DNA of 64,000 nucleotides from Lentibacillus juripiscarius JCM 12147 (GTDB taxonomy: Bacteria > Bacillota > Bacilli > Bacillales_D > Amphibacillaceae): the NCBI GenBank assembly GCA_001311805.1, contig BBCA01000005.1, forward strand, positions 1 to 64,000, read 5' to 3'. The translations under genes and the position numbers were made by a program. Positions 52,081 to 62,500 of the stretch are shown here, piece by piece. Under the pieces are notes generated by a model. It made no database searches. It was not told the origin of the DNA and saw only the letters and a list, made by a program, of their open reading frames with translations. The stretch's first letter is position 1, and each line of letters starts with the position of its first letter.

Positions 52081-52214
52081 AGAACAGCCTCCTTACCTCA
52101 ATTTTATCCACACAGGCAATCACCATTCCCAGCTTAATTTGGAGTAGGTGCTGCCTCCATGAAAACATCCTTTATGATAGTTTTCCCATCACAGGCAAAA
52201 GTAATCTCCGGTCA

Positions 52215-53124
52215 TTATCCCAACCAAGGCAGCGTCACGACAATCGCCATGACGAAGATAATCATCAGATAATTGACCGACACAAGGAACATCTTACGCG
52301 CCCATTTTTCATCATCATTGGTGAACAGTCCGCTCATTGCCAATACCAAATAACCGATGTTAAGCACCGTTGCAATTACGACAAATGTGGTTCCGAGTGA
52401 AAATAAATAAAATGGCAGCGGCAGCAAACAAGCTATATAGATAGCCATTTGCCGCTTCGTTATTTCCATGCCATGAACAACTGGCAGCATCGCCACATCC
52501 GCCGCCTTGTATTCATCATATTTGCGGATGGCAATGGCAAAGGTGTGCGGCATCTGCCAAATAAAATGATAAGCGCCAGAACAATTGGCACAATGTGTGA
52601 CGCCGGTGCAAGCGCGGCCCAGCCAATAAGCGGTGTCACCGCACCGGAAATACTGCCGATCACCGTGTTCAGCGTATAACGGCGTTTGGTCCACATCGTG
52701 TATGGCACCACATACGTAAACCAGCCGATAAACGTATATTGCACCGCTTCCCATGTCGTAAACATTAATAAAATAAATCCAAGAGCACTGGTGGCGATTC
52801 CAATCCACAGCACAGTCCGGAGTGGAATATTTCCAGTTACGGTCGGCCGTGATTGCGTCCGGGCCATGATCTGATCAATATCGGTATCATACCAATTATT
52901 GATAACGAGCGCACCGCCCATCACCAATGTGCTGCCAATCATCACCAACAGGAATATATCCAGGTTAGCCGCAAACGATGCCCCTGTAAAATAAGCGGCC
53001 AGCCAGAAGCCAGCAAAACCGGTACCGCATTGGCCACCAGCACCGTAACCTTAAACAGGGACTGCAAATCCGACCATCGCGATGAATTAGCTGATGCATT
53101 TATATCTAAAGCAGTCTTACTCAT
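52215..53124 (-). CDS. ctaB: Protoheme IX farnesyltransferase
   Basis: About 303 aa, two frameshifts (near 53000 and 52560). A UbiA-fold prenyltransferase with the first Asp-rich motif NNWYDTDIDQIMARTQSRP and the second IRKYDEYKAADVAM. WQMPHTFAIAI precedes the latter and is typical of heme O synthase. Eight to nine helices. Makes heme O for cytochrome oxidase. No ctaA or oxidase genes are adjacent, so it is an isolated copy. Confidence 0.88.
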
Positions 53125-53255
53125 TCCCATTCATCCTTATCACATATATATTCACTCTCTATTGTAATAGTTTTGAGCTAAATATGTAAGCAGAATGTAT
53201 TGGGAGATAATGGAGGACGAACCACCTGGGAGCAATGCCTCCCCCTTTTAGCAAA

Positions 53256-53849
53256 CTACCGATCGAACACCATTTTCAAATCAATGATCAAATCATCAAA
53301 AATGGAAACTTCTACTTTGTCTTCCGTCGAATACAGTCCCGGTCTGCCAAATCGGTAATTTTCCTGGAGAGTAAAAACAGTGACGACTTTTTCCTGCGGC
53401 TCGATAATCCAGTACTCTCTTACGCCAGCCTGTTCATATTTATTAAACTTTTCGATTTTGTCTTTTCTTGCTGTTGATGGTGACGTGATTTCCACTGTCA
53501 TATTAGGGCTCCCTTGACATCCGTTTTCATCCAGCTTGGATTGATCACAGACAACCGTGATGTCAGGTTCAAATACATTTTGGCCATCCTGTTTCCCTTC
53601 CTTTTCTGCGTCAAGCACAACATGGAATGGAGCGGGATATACGCTGCACCCTGTCCCAATCAGATAATTAGCAATCTGCCTATGCACTTCTGATAATATC
53701 TCCTGATGAATTCTGGAAGGAGCAACTTGCATATAAGGAATCCCTTCAATAATTTCAGCTCTGACATCATCCGGCCATGACATATAGTCGGAGTACGTGT
53801 ATATCCGATTGTCCTTAGGTATTGACACTTTAACCACCTCAAGGTTCAT
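53256..53849 (-). CDS. Uma2-family protein (DUF820, PD-(D/E)XK fold)
   Basis: Intact, 197 aa. The nuclease-like core reads EPDITVVCD, then MTVEITSPSTARKDKIEKFNKYEQAGVREYWIIEP; Asp, Glu and Lys are spaced as in the PD-(D/E)XK fold. The N-terminal YTYSDYMSWPDDVRAEIIEG is characteristic. Often found in multiple copies in some bacteria; biological role unclear, not a restriction enzyme as far as known. Stands alone here. Confidence 0.8.
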   Translation of the reverse strand: MNLEVVKVSIPKDNRIYTYSDYMSWPDDVRAEIIEGIPYMQVAPSRIHQEILSEVHRQIANYLIGTGCSVYPAPFHVVLDAEKEGKQDGQNVFEPDITVVCDQSKLDENGCQGSPNMTVEITSPSTARKDKIEKFNKYEQAGVREYWIIEPQEKVVTVFTLQENYRFGRPGLYSTEDKVEVSIFDDLIIDLKMVFDR

Positions 53850-53885
53850 TTTCCTTTATTATACCATTTTTCTATCCCTATTTCC

Positions 53886-54631
53886 TTAATCAATCCTTTG
53901 CACCTCATACTTGAAACCAGCACACTTATACCGCTGCCGCTGGTACATCTCTTTTGGTGTGTCCTCCCCGTCAGCAACGAGAATCACCGTATGATCCGGA
54001 AACCTGTCCATGACAAACTGCTGCAGTTGAGAACCGATACCTTTACGCCTGAACACCTCCTGCACAGCGAGATCATCAATTTCTACAAATTTGTCCGAGA
54101 CAATCACATTCATTGTCCCAGCTGGTGCGCCTCCGTAATAAGCGAGAACCTTTATAAATTTTTCATCTTCAAACTGCTGCCTGTTCAGATCCACTTTCCC
54201 CTCGGCAAAGGTTTCCCCATTTTGTTTGTCTGTTTCATATTGCAAATCAATGAAGTCATTCAAATTTCTTTCCGTCACCTCGGAAACAGTGATAGCAGCA
54301 TGTTTGCCTGATCCCAAAAGTCATGAGGCCGAATGAAATAAAGTTCCAACCACCCAACATCATATCCGCTGTCCTTAAAATACTGGCATAACCCCTCATC
54401 CGGCTTTTCATTATCCGGGAATTCAAATTTTAAGTGGCTTTGATTATGTACTAGATGAAAGGCTTTTAGAAATTCCTCCGTCTCCTTGAATTCATGTATA
54501 GACGGCATCCGTTTAAACGCAATGAAATTACTGTCATACCTGATCAGCATCTCCGGATAATGATAATGCTTGTACAGTTCGTTTTCCGCTTGAACATGGC
54601 CGATTGTCAGGATGTTCCCAAATGTTGGCAT
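53886..54631 (-). CDS. GNAT acetyltransferase with N-terminal DUF5613-like domain, one frameshift
   Basis: Two open segments join when T4 near 54316 is read as T5 (RPHDFLGSGKHAAITVSEV). The N-terminal half has SNFIAFKRMPSIHEFKETEEF and GWLELYFIRP. The C-terminal GNAT domain has AGTMNVIVSD, VEIDDLAVQEVFRRKGIGSQL (acetyl-CoA loop RRKGIG) and MYQRQRYKCAGFKYEV. About 249 aa. Substrate unknown. An in-frame upstream ATG (54637) is also possible. Confidence 0.72.
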
Positions 54632-54736
54632 TCCCATATGCAGTGCCCTCCCCCGAGTATTTATCTTTGTATATCACCTAATTTTTATCAACAGGGTCTA
54701 CGATCCACGAAAATACTGCCCTTCACTAGTCTTGTG

Positions 54737-55055
54737 TCAAATCATCACCAAAAGAATGTTTAAATAATCTTGCACCCCATTTAAAACACGATATATAGAA
54801 ACAAATTCACCTTCAATTTTATAGAAAACTAAATACGTTCCACAAGCAAGGAAACGATAATCTGTGTTCAAATGCGTTTTTGCTGCTAGGGAAACACCCA
54901 TTTCCGGAAAACGTTGCTAAACTTTCAATTCTAGAAAAAATAGTTTCACTCATACTCTTTGCTGCTTCAGGGTTGTCCTCGGATATATAAGCCTTCATTT
55001 CTTGAACATCGCTAATAACCATCGGATTAATTCGGATGTTGTACTTCAGAATCAA
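54737..55055 (-). CDS. RelE/ParE-type toxin, one frameshift
   Basis: About 105 aa. Starts (TTG) ILKYNIRINPMVISDVQEMKAYISED, with the alpha-helical hairpin and helix NPEAAKSMSETIFSRIESLATF. The shift near 54908 restores FPEMGVSLAAKTHLNTDYRFLACGTYLVFYKIEG and the terminal YRVLNGVQDY, a common ParE/RelE ending. Overlaps the antitoxin stop by 4 nt (TTGA). Likely an mRNA interferase or gyrase poison; which one cannot be told. Confidence 0.75.
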
Positions 55056-55299
55056 CCCTCCAACTCTTTCTTTAAATCATCAAGTGTTTTCCATTCTTCA
55101 CCTGTTTTCACTGCGTCTTCAGCTTCTGTCAGTTTGGAAAACAACTTAATGACGGCTTGTTGTTTTTCGTATTCTTTAATATCTAAGAGAACATAACGGC
55201 CCCTCCCATTTTTAGTCAAATATACCGGGTCACCAATTGGCAAGAACGTAGAACTTCGTTGTAATTTCTCAAATCCGAAACCGGTTTAATATTAGTCAT
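55052..55299 (-). CDS. Phd/YefM-type antitoxin, one frameshift
   Basis: About 82 aa, beginning MTNIKPVSDLRNYNEVLR behind GGAGG. The shift near 55238 leads into GDPVYLTKNGRGRYVLLDI, the conserved Phd fold. The acidic C-terminal tail (TGEEWKTLDDLKKELEG) would wrap the toxin. First gene of the pair, so it probably represses its own promoter. Confidence 0.78.
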
Positions 55300-55399
55300 T
55301 TTTTAAAACCTCCATTAATAGTTAATGATATTATATGCTAATAATACATAAAATACAACGTAACATTTTACGATGAATATTAACCATCCAGCCTATAAC

Positions 55400-55436
55400 A
55401 AAACAGGACACTCCACAAAGGAATGCCCTGTTTTTG
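55400..55436 (-). terminator. YeeE/YedE gene terminator
   Basis: AAACAGGGCATTC pairs with GAGTGTCCTGTTT on the minus strand, with T-rich flanks on both sides. Confidence 0.75.
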
Positions 55437-55448
55437 AGCTGCTTTCAT

Positions 55449-56714
55449 CTAGCAGAAGGAATCTTTTGGTTTTGGCACGGATAATCCAAACATTGGCCTT
55501 AAATATAGCGCCAGGAAAGTTCCGGCAAGTGCCATCACACCCCAGATATAGCCATGCAGACTAAAGGAAGCAATGCCGCCGAAATAAGCACCAATATTAC
55601 AGCCGAAAGCTAAACGGGCGCCATAGCCCATTAACAAGCCGCCAAACACGGAGGCCGCCGCATTTTTTTCCGCTGAATCTGGACAGCTTAAACAACCCGC
55701 CAGCAGCAGAAGCCAGAAATGCTCCCAAAATAACGCCGAAATTCAAGACCGTTGTTGAGTCAGCGAAAATGGATGCATCCAGCACCGCTGCATTGGCACC
55801 TTGCCAGTACCCCCAGCTGGCCACATCAATTCCGAAAAACTGTGCCACTTTGGATCCCCATAAAGCAAAAGCCGACGTAATGCCCCATGGTGCACCACGG
55901 GTCATAAGGGTCAGCGCATTCAGCACGGCAAGTACGACCGCTGCTGCAAATAGTGGCCAGGATCCCCGGAAAATCCGCTTCCAGCCATTTGCTGACGGTT
56001 TCGGCGCCATTCTCGGTGGCCGCTTCTTTCGTTCCACGACCAGTGTAATCCAGGCAATCAATGCAAACAGACCTATCGACAGCACCCATGCACCGGTATA
56101 GCCAAGGCCTGTTGATGTCGCAAGCGATACTGGTTCAAAAGCCGGTAAATCCTCCGTCCAAAACGGCAGATGGTATGCGCCGATCGTGGAACCAACAATG
56201 AAAAATAATAATGTCACGAACATAACTGAGCGTCCACCGCCAACTGCGTACAATGTACCGGAAGCGCACCCCCCGCCAAGCTGCATTCCAACACCAAACA
56301 TAAATGCACCGACGAAGAGACTGACGCCAACTGGTGATACATAACCAGAAACACCGTCACCAAAAAGGAATAGCCAAAAGCCAGAATCGGCGCGAACAAT
56401 GTAACGGCAACCGCGAGCATAACTAAATGCGATCTTACTGCCTGACCATTTCCGACACTCATCATCCGGCGAAATGCCGAAGTAAAGCCGAATCTCGCGT
56501 GGAATAACGTATACCCAAGCAAAAGACCAATCACAAGCAATAGCGGCTGCACAATTGTCTGTGTTACCATCAAATACACCAGCAGTACCGCCCCAACCAC
56601 CAGCCCACCGATAATGAGCGGCAGTTGCGGTCTATTCAGTTCGGTATCTTTTTGCCTTTTCGGTGGTTTGGTATTATCTATCGGCTGAACATTTATAGAT
56701 CCCAATATAAACAC
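55449..56714 (-). CDS. YeeE/YedE-family sulfur-compound transporter (TsuA-like), two frameshifts
   Basis: About 420 aa, ten or more short helices. Conserved cysteine motifs GGGCASGTLYAVGGG and FGCNIGAYFGG, the half-sites through which thiosulfate is passed in TsuA. HARFGFTSAFRRM is also typical. Shifts near 56320 (GYSFL to the SPVGVSLFVGAFMFG helix) and 55672 (the junction between GLFKLSRFSGKK and AAASVFGGLLMGYGARLAF). No TusA/YeeD partner gene adjacent. An import role is inferred from the family. Confidence 0.8.
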
Positions 56715-56936
56715 CCTTTTCCTATAAAATTACTATGAATTACAGTTATTATAATAGCGTGTCAGCACTTATGTGTCAAAGACTTTTTCCCGTGGCGGAA
56801 TTTCAGATCGTTCAGGTACATAAACTCATCTGCCATCAATCATGATTAATTTAAATATGTATGTTTAACAAATTTTTTAAACGGGTAATAGCGGTAGTGT
56901 GACATGGGCGACATTTCATCCTTGGAGGTTTCATAG

Positions 56937-57110
56937 ATGGAAGATAATGTAGTTTTATTTACAGGAAACATCAAACAATGCGACTTCTCCTATTATGAAT
57001 TAATTGAGGAAGTACAGGACTTAATTTCCCTATTTCAAGATCCAGGCTTGCCTCCGAAGGCCAGAGAAGAAACTTACAATAGAATTATTCAATTAACAGG
57101 ACGGCTATAA
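56937..57110 (+). CDS. Small acidic protein, 57 aa
   Basis: ATG behind CTTGGAGG, stop TAA at 57108. Reads MEDNVVLFTGNIKQCDFSYY, then a helical ELIEEVQDLISLFQDP and a tail ending NRIIQLTGRL. Good ribosome site and codon use; divergent from the YeeE gene. Not recognised. Too short to appear in usual ORF lists. Confidence 0.55.
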   Translation: MEDNVVLFTGNIKQCDFSYYELIEEVQDLISLFQDPGLPPKAREETYNRIIQLTGRL

Positions 57111-57156
57111 TTGATTAATTAAACATATACTACCTGTGAGTCTTCCTATTGGTTAA

Positions 57157-57214
57157 GTGAAAAAGCCATTACCTATTGACGTCGCAATGACACCAATAGA
57201 TAATGGCTTTTCAT
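57157..57214 (+). terminator. Terminator after the 57-aa gene
   Basis: AAAAGCCATTA.CTATTG pairs with CAATAG.TAATGGCTTTT across a long loop. Confidence 0.7.
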
Positions 57215-57515
57215 TTCGTTCTTCTTTTTACTTATTCAATCCCTTTTATTCATTCATCAACGGTATCCTGGTTACTATTACCTCCTCGCTACCTCATAAA
57301 ATAACAGTTGTTACTATTGTCCAAAACACACCTACTTTTTGACATATGAAAAAAGGGTGCAGTAATAGTTACCTGCCCCTTTAATCACCTTAATCATACC
57401 CACTTGCATTCACCATTTGTATGCATCAAAAACTTCTACAATTGATTGAAACTTTTTACTGAAGAAGAAAGTTCCATCAAAAAAGTGTCTGAGGTATGTT
57501 GTCAGATTAAGCGTA
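57215..57515. other. Intergenic stretch, no clear gene
   Basis: A/T-rich. Holds a short hairpin near 57350-57380 (AAAGGG.GCAG with CTGC.CCCTTT). On the minus strand 57410-57510 a short open stretch ends SKKFQSIVEVFDAYKW, possibly the tail of a decayed gene. Nothing certain. Confidence 0.4.
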
Positions 57516-58485
57516 TCATAAATGCATTTTGTATAAATCAAGAACTTCAAAAGCCGCACGCTCAGCTGACCGAAGTGCTCCTTCAAGATGTCCCCCATGC
57601 TCAGAAGAGGTTTCTGTACCTGCAAAAATGACTTTCTTATCCCACACACTAGTACTTGTTGGTCGACCATAGTCTGGAAAAGTTCTAAGTGGTGTGGTGT
57701 CATCGTCAACCGCAGTTTCAGGATCGCTAGACCAGTCTTTGTATAAGAGGGAAATTGGTTTTTCGGCGGAAGGCCCAAAGAGACGGATCAACTGGTCAGC
57801 AACAAGCTTGAGAACTCTTTCCTCACCCAGCTTTTGGCGACTTTTTGCAGGTATTCCGAAGAAACCAAAGAGTGCACCGTAACCTGTATCGGGTGTTGCA
57901 TCGTGGATCTCCTGCAGGGGACCGCTCCAGCTCATCACCTGGCCGGAAAGTCCATCTTCTCGCCAAAAAGGACGATTATAAATCGCAACCGCCTTGGCCT
58001 GCCCCGCCATCCAAGTGGGCTTGTCCATCAAGCTTGTCATAAGCTTGTCAGAAAGAGATGGCGTGAATGCTATGTGATGTGCCACGATTCGAGGGGGTAA
58101 CGCTAAGATAACAGTTCCTGTGCGTATACGTTTCTTCTCTCCATCAGCGAGGTCTGCTTCAAGAGTGATCGTCCCTTCCTCATCCATACGGATTTCCGTT
58201 ACACACGTGTCTAATTCGACCGTACCGTGAGGAAGAGTGGCCGCTACGGCGTCAATGAGGGACTGGACACCCCCCTTAAGTCGGACCGATCTCTCAACAG
58301 CTCCTTCTGGTAGCACACGCCGCTGTATGGGGTCACTTTGAGATTGCTCTAAAAGTATTGCTCCATCAGTGTGCTGTACAAATGTCCCTAAACCAAGTTC
58401 TTCGACAAGACTAGTGATAACGGGCTCATGTTGCGGCCAGAACCATTTTAGTTTTAATAAGTTGCCTTTTTTAAAATAAGTTGCG
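57516..58485 (-). pseudogene. 5'-truncated flavin amine oxidase
   Basis: About 320 aa of a monoamine-oxidase-like protein, from SLVEELGLGTFVQHTDGA through GGVQSLIDAVAATLP, VILALPPRIVAHHIAF, RPFWREDGLSGQ to the FAD-contacting end VIFAGTETSSEHGGHLEGALRSAERAA. The N-terminal 50-60 residues, including the GxGxxG nucleotide loop and the ERxGGR motif, are missing. The frame starts abruptly inside the last codons of rlmCD. A 10-bp direct repeat GCAACTTATT flanks the join at 58456-58485. The body is otherwise intact, so the loss is recent or an assembly join. No own ribosome site. Confidence 0.75.
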
Positions 58486-59844
58486 ACACACATTCCACGT
58501 GCATCGTCTGCGGAAACATGTCCACTGGCTGTACTTCCTTGACTTCATAGCCGCTGTCTTCGAGTATTCGCAAATCCCGAGCGAGTGTGGACGGATTGCA
58601 GGACACATACACAATCCGTTCTGGCTTCATGTTAGCCATTGCTGTCAGCAGCTGTTCGTCACATCCTTTTCTTGGCGGATCGACAACTATGACATCCGGG
58701 CGCATGCCTTGGGCTGTCCACCATGGCATGATTTTTCTGCTTCTCCTACATAAAATGCCGCATTGGTGATGCCGTTCAGCTTAGCATTTTGCTTGGCGTC
58801 ATTGACCGCTTCCGGGACGACTTCCACACCGTAGACTTGTTTAGCCTGCTGGGCGAGGAACAGTGAAATCGTGCCTATCCCGCAGTAGGCATCGACAACC
58901 GTGTCTGTACTGCTGATTTGTGCGTATTCCATCGCTTTTTCATACAACACTTTCGTCTGCTTCGGATTAACCTGGTAAAATGATTGCGGGGAAATAGCAA
59001 ATGTGATGTCACCTATTTTGTCATAAATGTATTCGTCTCCCCAGATAATCTCTGTTTTCTTGCCAAGGATGACATTCGTCTGCTGATCATTGACATTATG
59101 GACAATTGATTTGATATGCGGGTAGGTTTCGGTCAGTTCCCTCACCAGTTCATCCTTGTAAGGCAGTTCTTGCGTCCGTGTCACTAGAACAATCATCGCA
59201 TCGTTGGTTTGCTCACCTGTGCGGACCATGATATGGCGCAGGACACCGCGGTCGTTTTCTTCATCGTATGCAGCAATACCAAGCCTGTCTGCAATCCGGC
59301 GCACCGCTTCCACCATACGATCGTTTTCTTCATCCTGAATATTGCACGTTTCCATGCCTTCAATAATACGGTGGCTACGTTTTTGATAAAAACCGGTAAT
59401 GAGTTCGCCATCTGCTTTGGCCCCAACCGGCATCTGTACTTTGTTGCGGTAGCGCCACGGGTCTTTCATGCCAATCGTCGGATGGACCGGCACATGCTCA
59501 AGATGGGCAATCTTTTCAGTGTATTTTTTACCTGGTCCTGTTTCATGGCAAGCTGCGAGTCATAACCCATATGCTGCAGCTGGCACCCGCCGCATTTATA
59601 AAATACATCACATGGTGGCTCGACCCGTTCCGGACTGGACTTATGTAGATTAAGCAGTTTTCCGAATCCGAAGTTTTTTCTTCACCTTAACTACCTTCAC
59701 TTCGCCTTCTTCCCCGGGCAATGCGTACGGGACGAACAATGGGTAGCCGTTGATTTTGCCGACGCCACTACCTTCATGCGTCAAGTCTTCAAATGTAAGG
59801 GTGACGGTCTGGTTCTTTTTGACTGGTGCTGATTGTTTGGCCAT
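58454..59844 (-). CDS. rlmCD: 23S rRNA (uracil-5-)-methyltransferase RlmCD, several frameshifts
   Basis: About 463 aa. The TRAM domain [20 protein letters not shown] starts the protein, followed by iron-sulfur cysteines in [12 protein letters not shown]. The SAM domain has [46 protein letters not shown], and the catalytic Cys in [14 protein letters not shown] with base Glu in MHVECV. Start at 59844 behind AAGGAAGA. Shifts near 59680, 59495 and 58735. The last residues after HVECV look replaced by the amine-oxidase junction. Methylates U747 and U1939 in bacilli (family knowledge). Confidence 0.88.
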
Positions 59845-59932
59845 TGTGCAATCTTCCTTTTCACGCTTGTATGTACTTCCCATCTTATCATATCCTGGGA
59901 CTGCTTTATATAATCCCGCCCCGGACAGCAAA

Positions 59933-59968
59933 AAGCCCCTCCCCGCCAGTATGACGGAAAAGGGCTTG
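59933..59968 (-). terminator. dgkB terminator
   Basis: AAGCCC..TTTCC pairs with GGGG.GGGCTT on the minus strand, followed by TTTTG. Confidence 0.7.
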
Positions 59969-60018
59969 ATAGCATGACCAGACTGGCGACGATGATTGTT
60001 TTCCAGCCAAGATTGGGG

Positions 60019-60936
60019 TCAGCCAATAATTTTAATTATCTTTCTCCAAAAATTCTCCGGAGCAAATACTTCGATGTGCCGCGGCAGGTTCAGGAATTCT
60101 CCCGGGAGCATGCCGCCGAATTCACCATCGATGTTCAACTGCATTTTATCGTCCGTTTCGACGGTTATATGTTTGGCCTGGGCATAGATAATGCGCTTAT
60201 CTTCCAGGTGGGCGCCTCGTTGTGCCAGAGTGGCGATACGGACAAATTCGGCAAGGTTCATCTTTTTCAGAATCATCAAGTCGAAATACCCATCGTCCAT
60301 TTTTGCATCAGGTGCCAGCTTTTCAAATCCGGCTACTGAGTTCGTGTTGGAGACGAGAAAGAGCATAATATCTTCATCAATAACTTCACCGTCATATTCA
60401 ATTCTGGCATGGGTGGGTTTAAGGGATGGAAGCATTTCAATCCCCTTCATGTAATAAGCCAGCTGGCCGAGCATGGTCTTCAGCTTGCTCGGGACTTCAT
60501 ACGTCAGCTCCGTCAGTTTACCCCCACCGGCAATATTCATAAAGTAATGGTGATTGACACGACCGATATCCAGAAACATGGACCGCCCTGCCAGAATGAC
60601 ATCAACTGCTTTTCCGATGTCACGGGGAATCCACAGTGCCCGGGCAAAGTCATTGGTCGTACCGGTTGGGATTATGCCGAGTTTTGGCCGGTATTCCTGC
60701 TCCGCCAGTCCGTTGATCACTTCATTGATCGTTCCGTCACCACCAACGGCAATCACCAGGTCGAAATGGCGTTCAGCAGCCGCTCTCGCCGCTTTGGTGG
60801 CATCTCCTTCACACGTTGTCGCATGAGCAGATGTTTCATACCCGGCGATTTCACACCGTTCCAAAACAGTTGGCAGTTCCCGTTTAAATGCTTCTCTTCC
60901 GGATGTTGGATTGTAAATGATACGGGCTCTTTTCAT
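60019..60936 (-). CDS. dgkB: Diacylglycerol kinase DgkB
   Basis: Intact, 305 aa from MKRARIIYNPTSGREAFKRELP; start at 60936 behind GGGGAGGGG rather than the longer frame. The lipid kinase motifs are AVGGDGTINEVINGL, GIIPTGTTNDFARAL and FMNIAGGGKLTELTYEV. C-terminal sandwich with MQLNIDGEFGG. Phosphorylates diacylglycerol from lipoteichoic acid synthesis. Sits between gatB and rlmCD as in B. subtilis. Confidence 0.92.
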   Translation of the reverse strand: MKRARIIYNPTSGREAFKRELPTVLERCEIAGYETSAHATTCEGDATKAARAAAERHFDLVIAVGGDGTINEVINGLAEQEYRPKLGIIPTGTTNDFARALWIPRDIGKAVDVILAGRSMFLDIGRVNHHYFMNIAGGGKLTELTYEVPSKLKTMLGQLAYYMKGIEMLPSLKPTHARIEYDGEVIDEDIMLFLVSNTNSVAGFEKLAPDAKMDDGYFDLMILKKMNLAEFVRIATLAQRGAHLEDKRIIYAQAKHITVETDDKMQLNIDGEFGGMLPGEFLNLPRHIEVFAPENFWRKIIKIIG

Positions 60937-61027
60937 AATGCCCCTCCCCACTGCTTCATCGTTAACTAGTACCACTACTTATCATAGCCTTTTTGGCCAT
61001 TTTGAAAAGCCTTCCGTCTACATGACA

Positions 61028-61056
61028 AGACTGCTGCCGAAAGTGGGCAGCAGTCG
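61028..61056 (-). terminator. gatCAB operon terminator
   Basis: GACTGCTGCC pairs with GGCAGCAGTC just below the gatB stop. T run weak on the minus strand. Confidence 0.6.
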
Positions 61057-61073
61057 TAACATTTACTGTGAAG

Positions 61074-62500
61074 TTATCGTTTATCAATTTCCGCTTTCAA
61101 AATCTTGTTAACCATTGGCGGATTAGCCTGCCCTTTTGTTGCTTTCATCACCTGGCCGACAAGGTATTTAATTGCACGGTCCTTGCCATTTTTATAGTCA
61201 ATGATCGACTGCTCATTTTCATCAAGAATCTTCGTGATGATTTCGGTCAACTGGCCTTCATCCGAAATTTGGGCGAGACCTTTGTCTTTGACGATTTTAT
61301 CCGGATCGCCACCATTTTCGACGAGTTCAGCGAATACTTTTTGGCGATTTTAGACGAAATGGTGCCGTCCTCAATCAGCTTGATCATTTTCGCCAGTGCT
61401 TCCGGTGTCAGAGCGAGCTCGTTCAGTTCCTTGTAATGCTTGTTCATATAACCGGACACATCACCCATCAGCCAGTTGGAAGCCTGTTTAATATCAGCTC
61501 CGTGTTGTACTGCTTCCTCAAAGAAATCAGACATTTCCTTGGAATTTGTCAGGACAGCTGCATCATATTCCGGCAGTCCCAGTTCGTTAATATACCGCTT
61601 CAGCCGGGCGTCGGGCAGTTCCGGAATCTGCTGGCGGATCCGCTCTTTCCAGTCTTCATCGATATAGAGCGGCACGAGATCAGGCTCAGGGAAATAGCGG
61701 TAGTCATCCGAACCTTCCTTAATGCGCATAAGAATAGTTTCTTTCGTTTTCTCATCATAGCGGCGCGTTTCCTGCAGAATTTCGCCGCCGTTCAGCAGTT
61801 CCTTTTCCTGCCGTTTCTCTTCATGCTCCAGCCCTTTCTGGACAAAGGAGAACGAGTTTAAGTTTTTCAGTTCGGTTTTCGTGCCAAACTCCTGCTGGCC
61901 GATTGGACGGATAGACAGATTGGCGTCACACCTCAGGGAGCCTTCTTCCATTTTACAGTCGGAAACACCTGTGTACTGAATAATGTTTTTCAGTTTTTCC
62001 AAATACGCATACGCCTCTTCCGGTGAACGTATGTCAGGTTCGGAAACAATCTCAACAAGCGGTGTGCCCTGACGGTTGAAATCCACGAGCGAGTAGCCAT
62101 CATCCTGGTGTGTGAGCTTGCCAGCGTCTTCCTCCATATGCAGCCGTGTTATACCGATGCGTTTTTTCGTACCATTGACGTCAATTTCAATCCAGCCATT
62201 TTCACCAATCGGCTTGTCGAACTGCGAAATTTGGTAAGCTTTTGGGTTGTCCGGGTAGAAGTAGTTCTTCCGGTCAAACTTCGTATCAGTTGCAATGTCA
62301 CAGTTCAATGCCATCGCAGCTTTCATCGCAAAATTAACTGCCTCTTCGTTCAGTACCGGCAACGCCGGATAGCCGAGGTCAATCGGATTAACGTTGCTAT
62401 TGGGATCATCCCCGAACGCATTCGGGCTTGGACTGAAAATCTTAGAATCTGTCTTCAGCTCGACGTGCACTTCAAGGCCGATAATCGTTTCGAAGTTCAT
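61074..62500 (-). CDS. gatB: Asp/Glu-tRNA amidotransferase subunit B, one frameshift
   Basis: About 475 aa. N-terminal [20 protein letters not shown], the kinase-like core with [26 protein letters not shown], and [16 protein letters not shown], then the helical and YqeY-like tail. The shift near 61335 (joining TISSKIAKK to [15 protein letters not shown]) restores the true C-terminus [19 protein letters not shown] and the stop at 61074. Start overlaps the corrected gatA stop (ATGA). Activates Glu/Asp on tRNA by phosphorylation. Confidence 0.93.

Noticed and set aside
57410..57515. Transposase tail
   Set aside because: The short reading ending VEVFDAYKW has no partner frame, terminal repeat or DDE motif. 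Too little to call.
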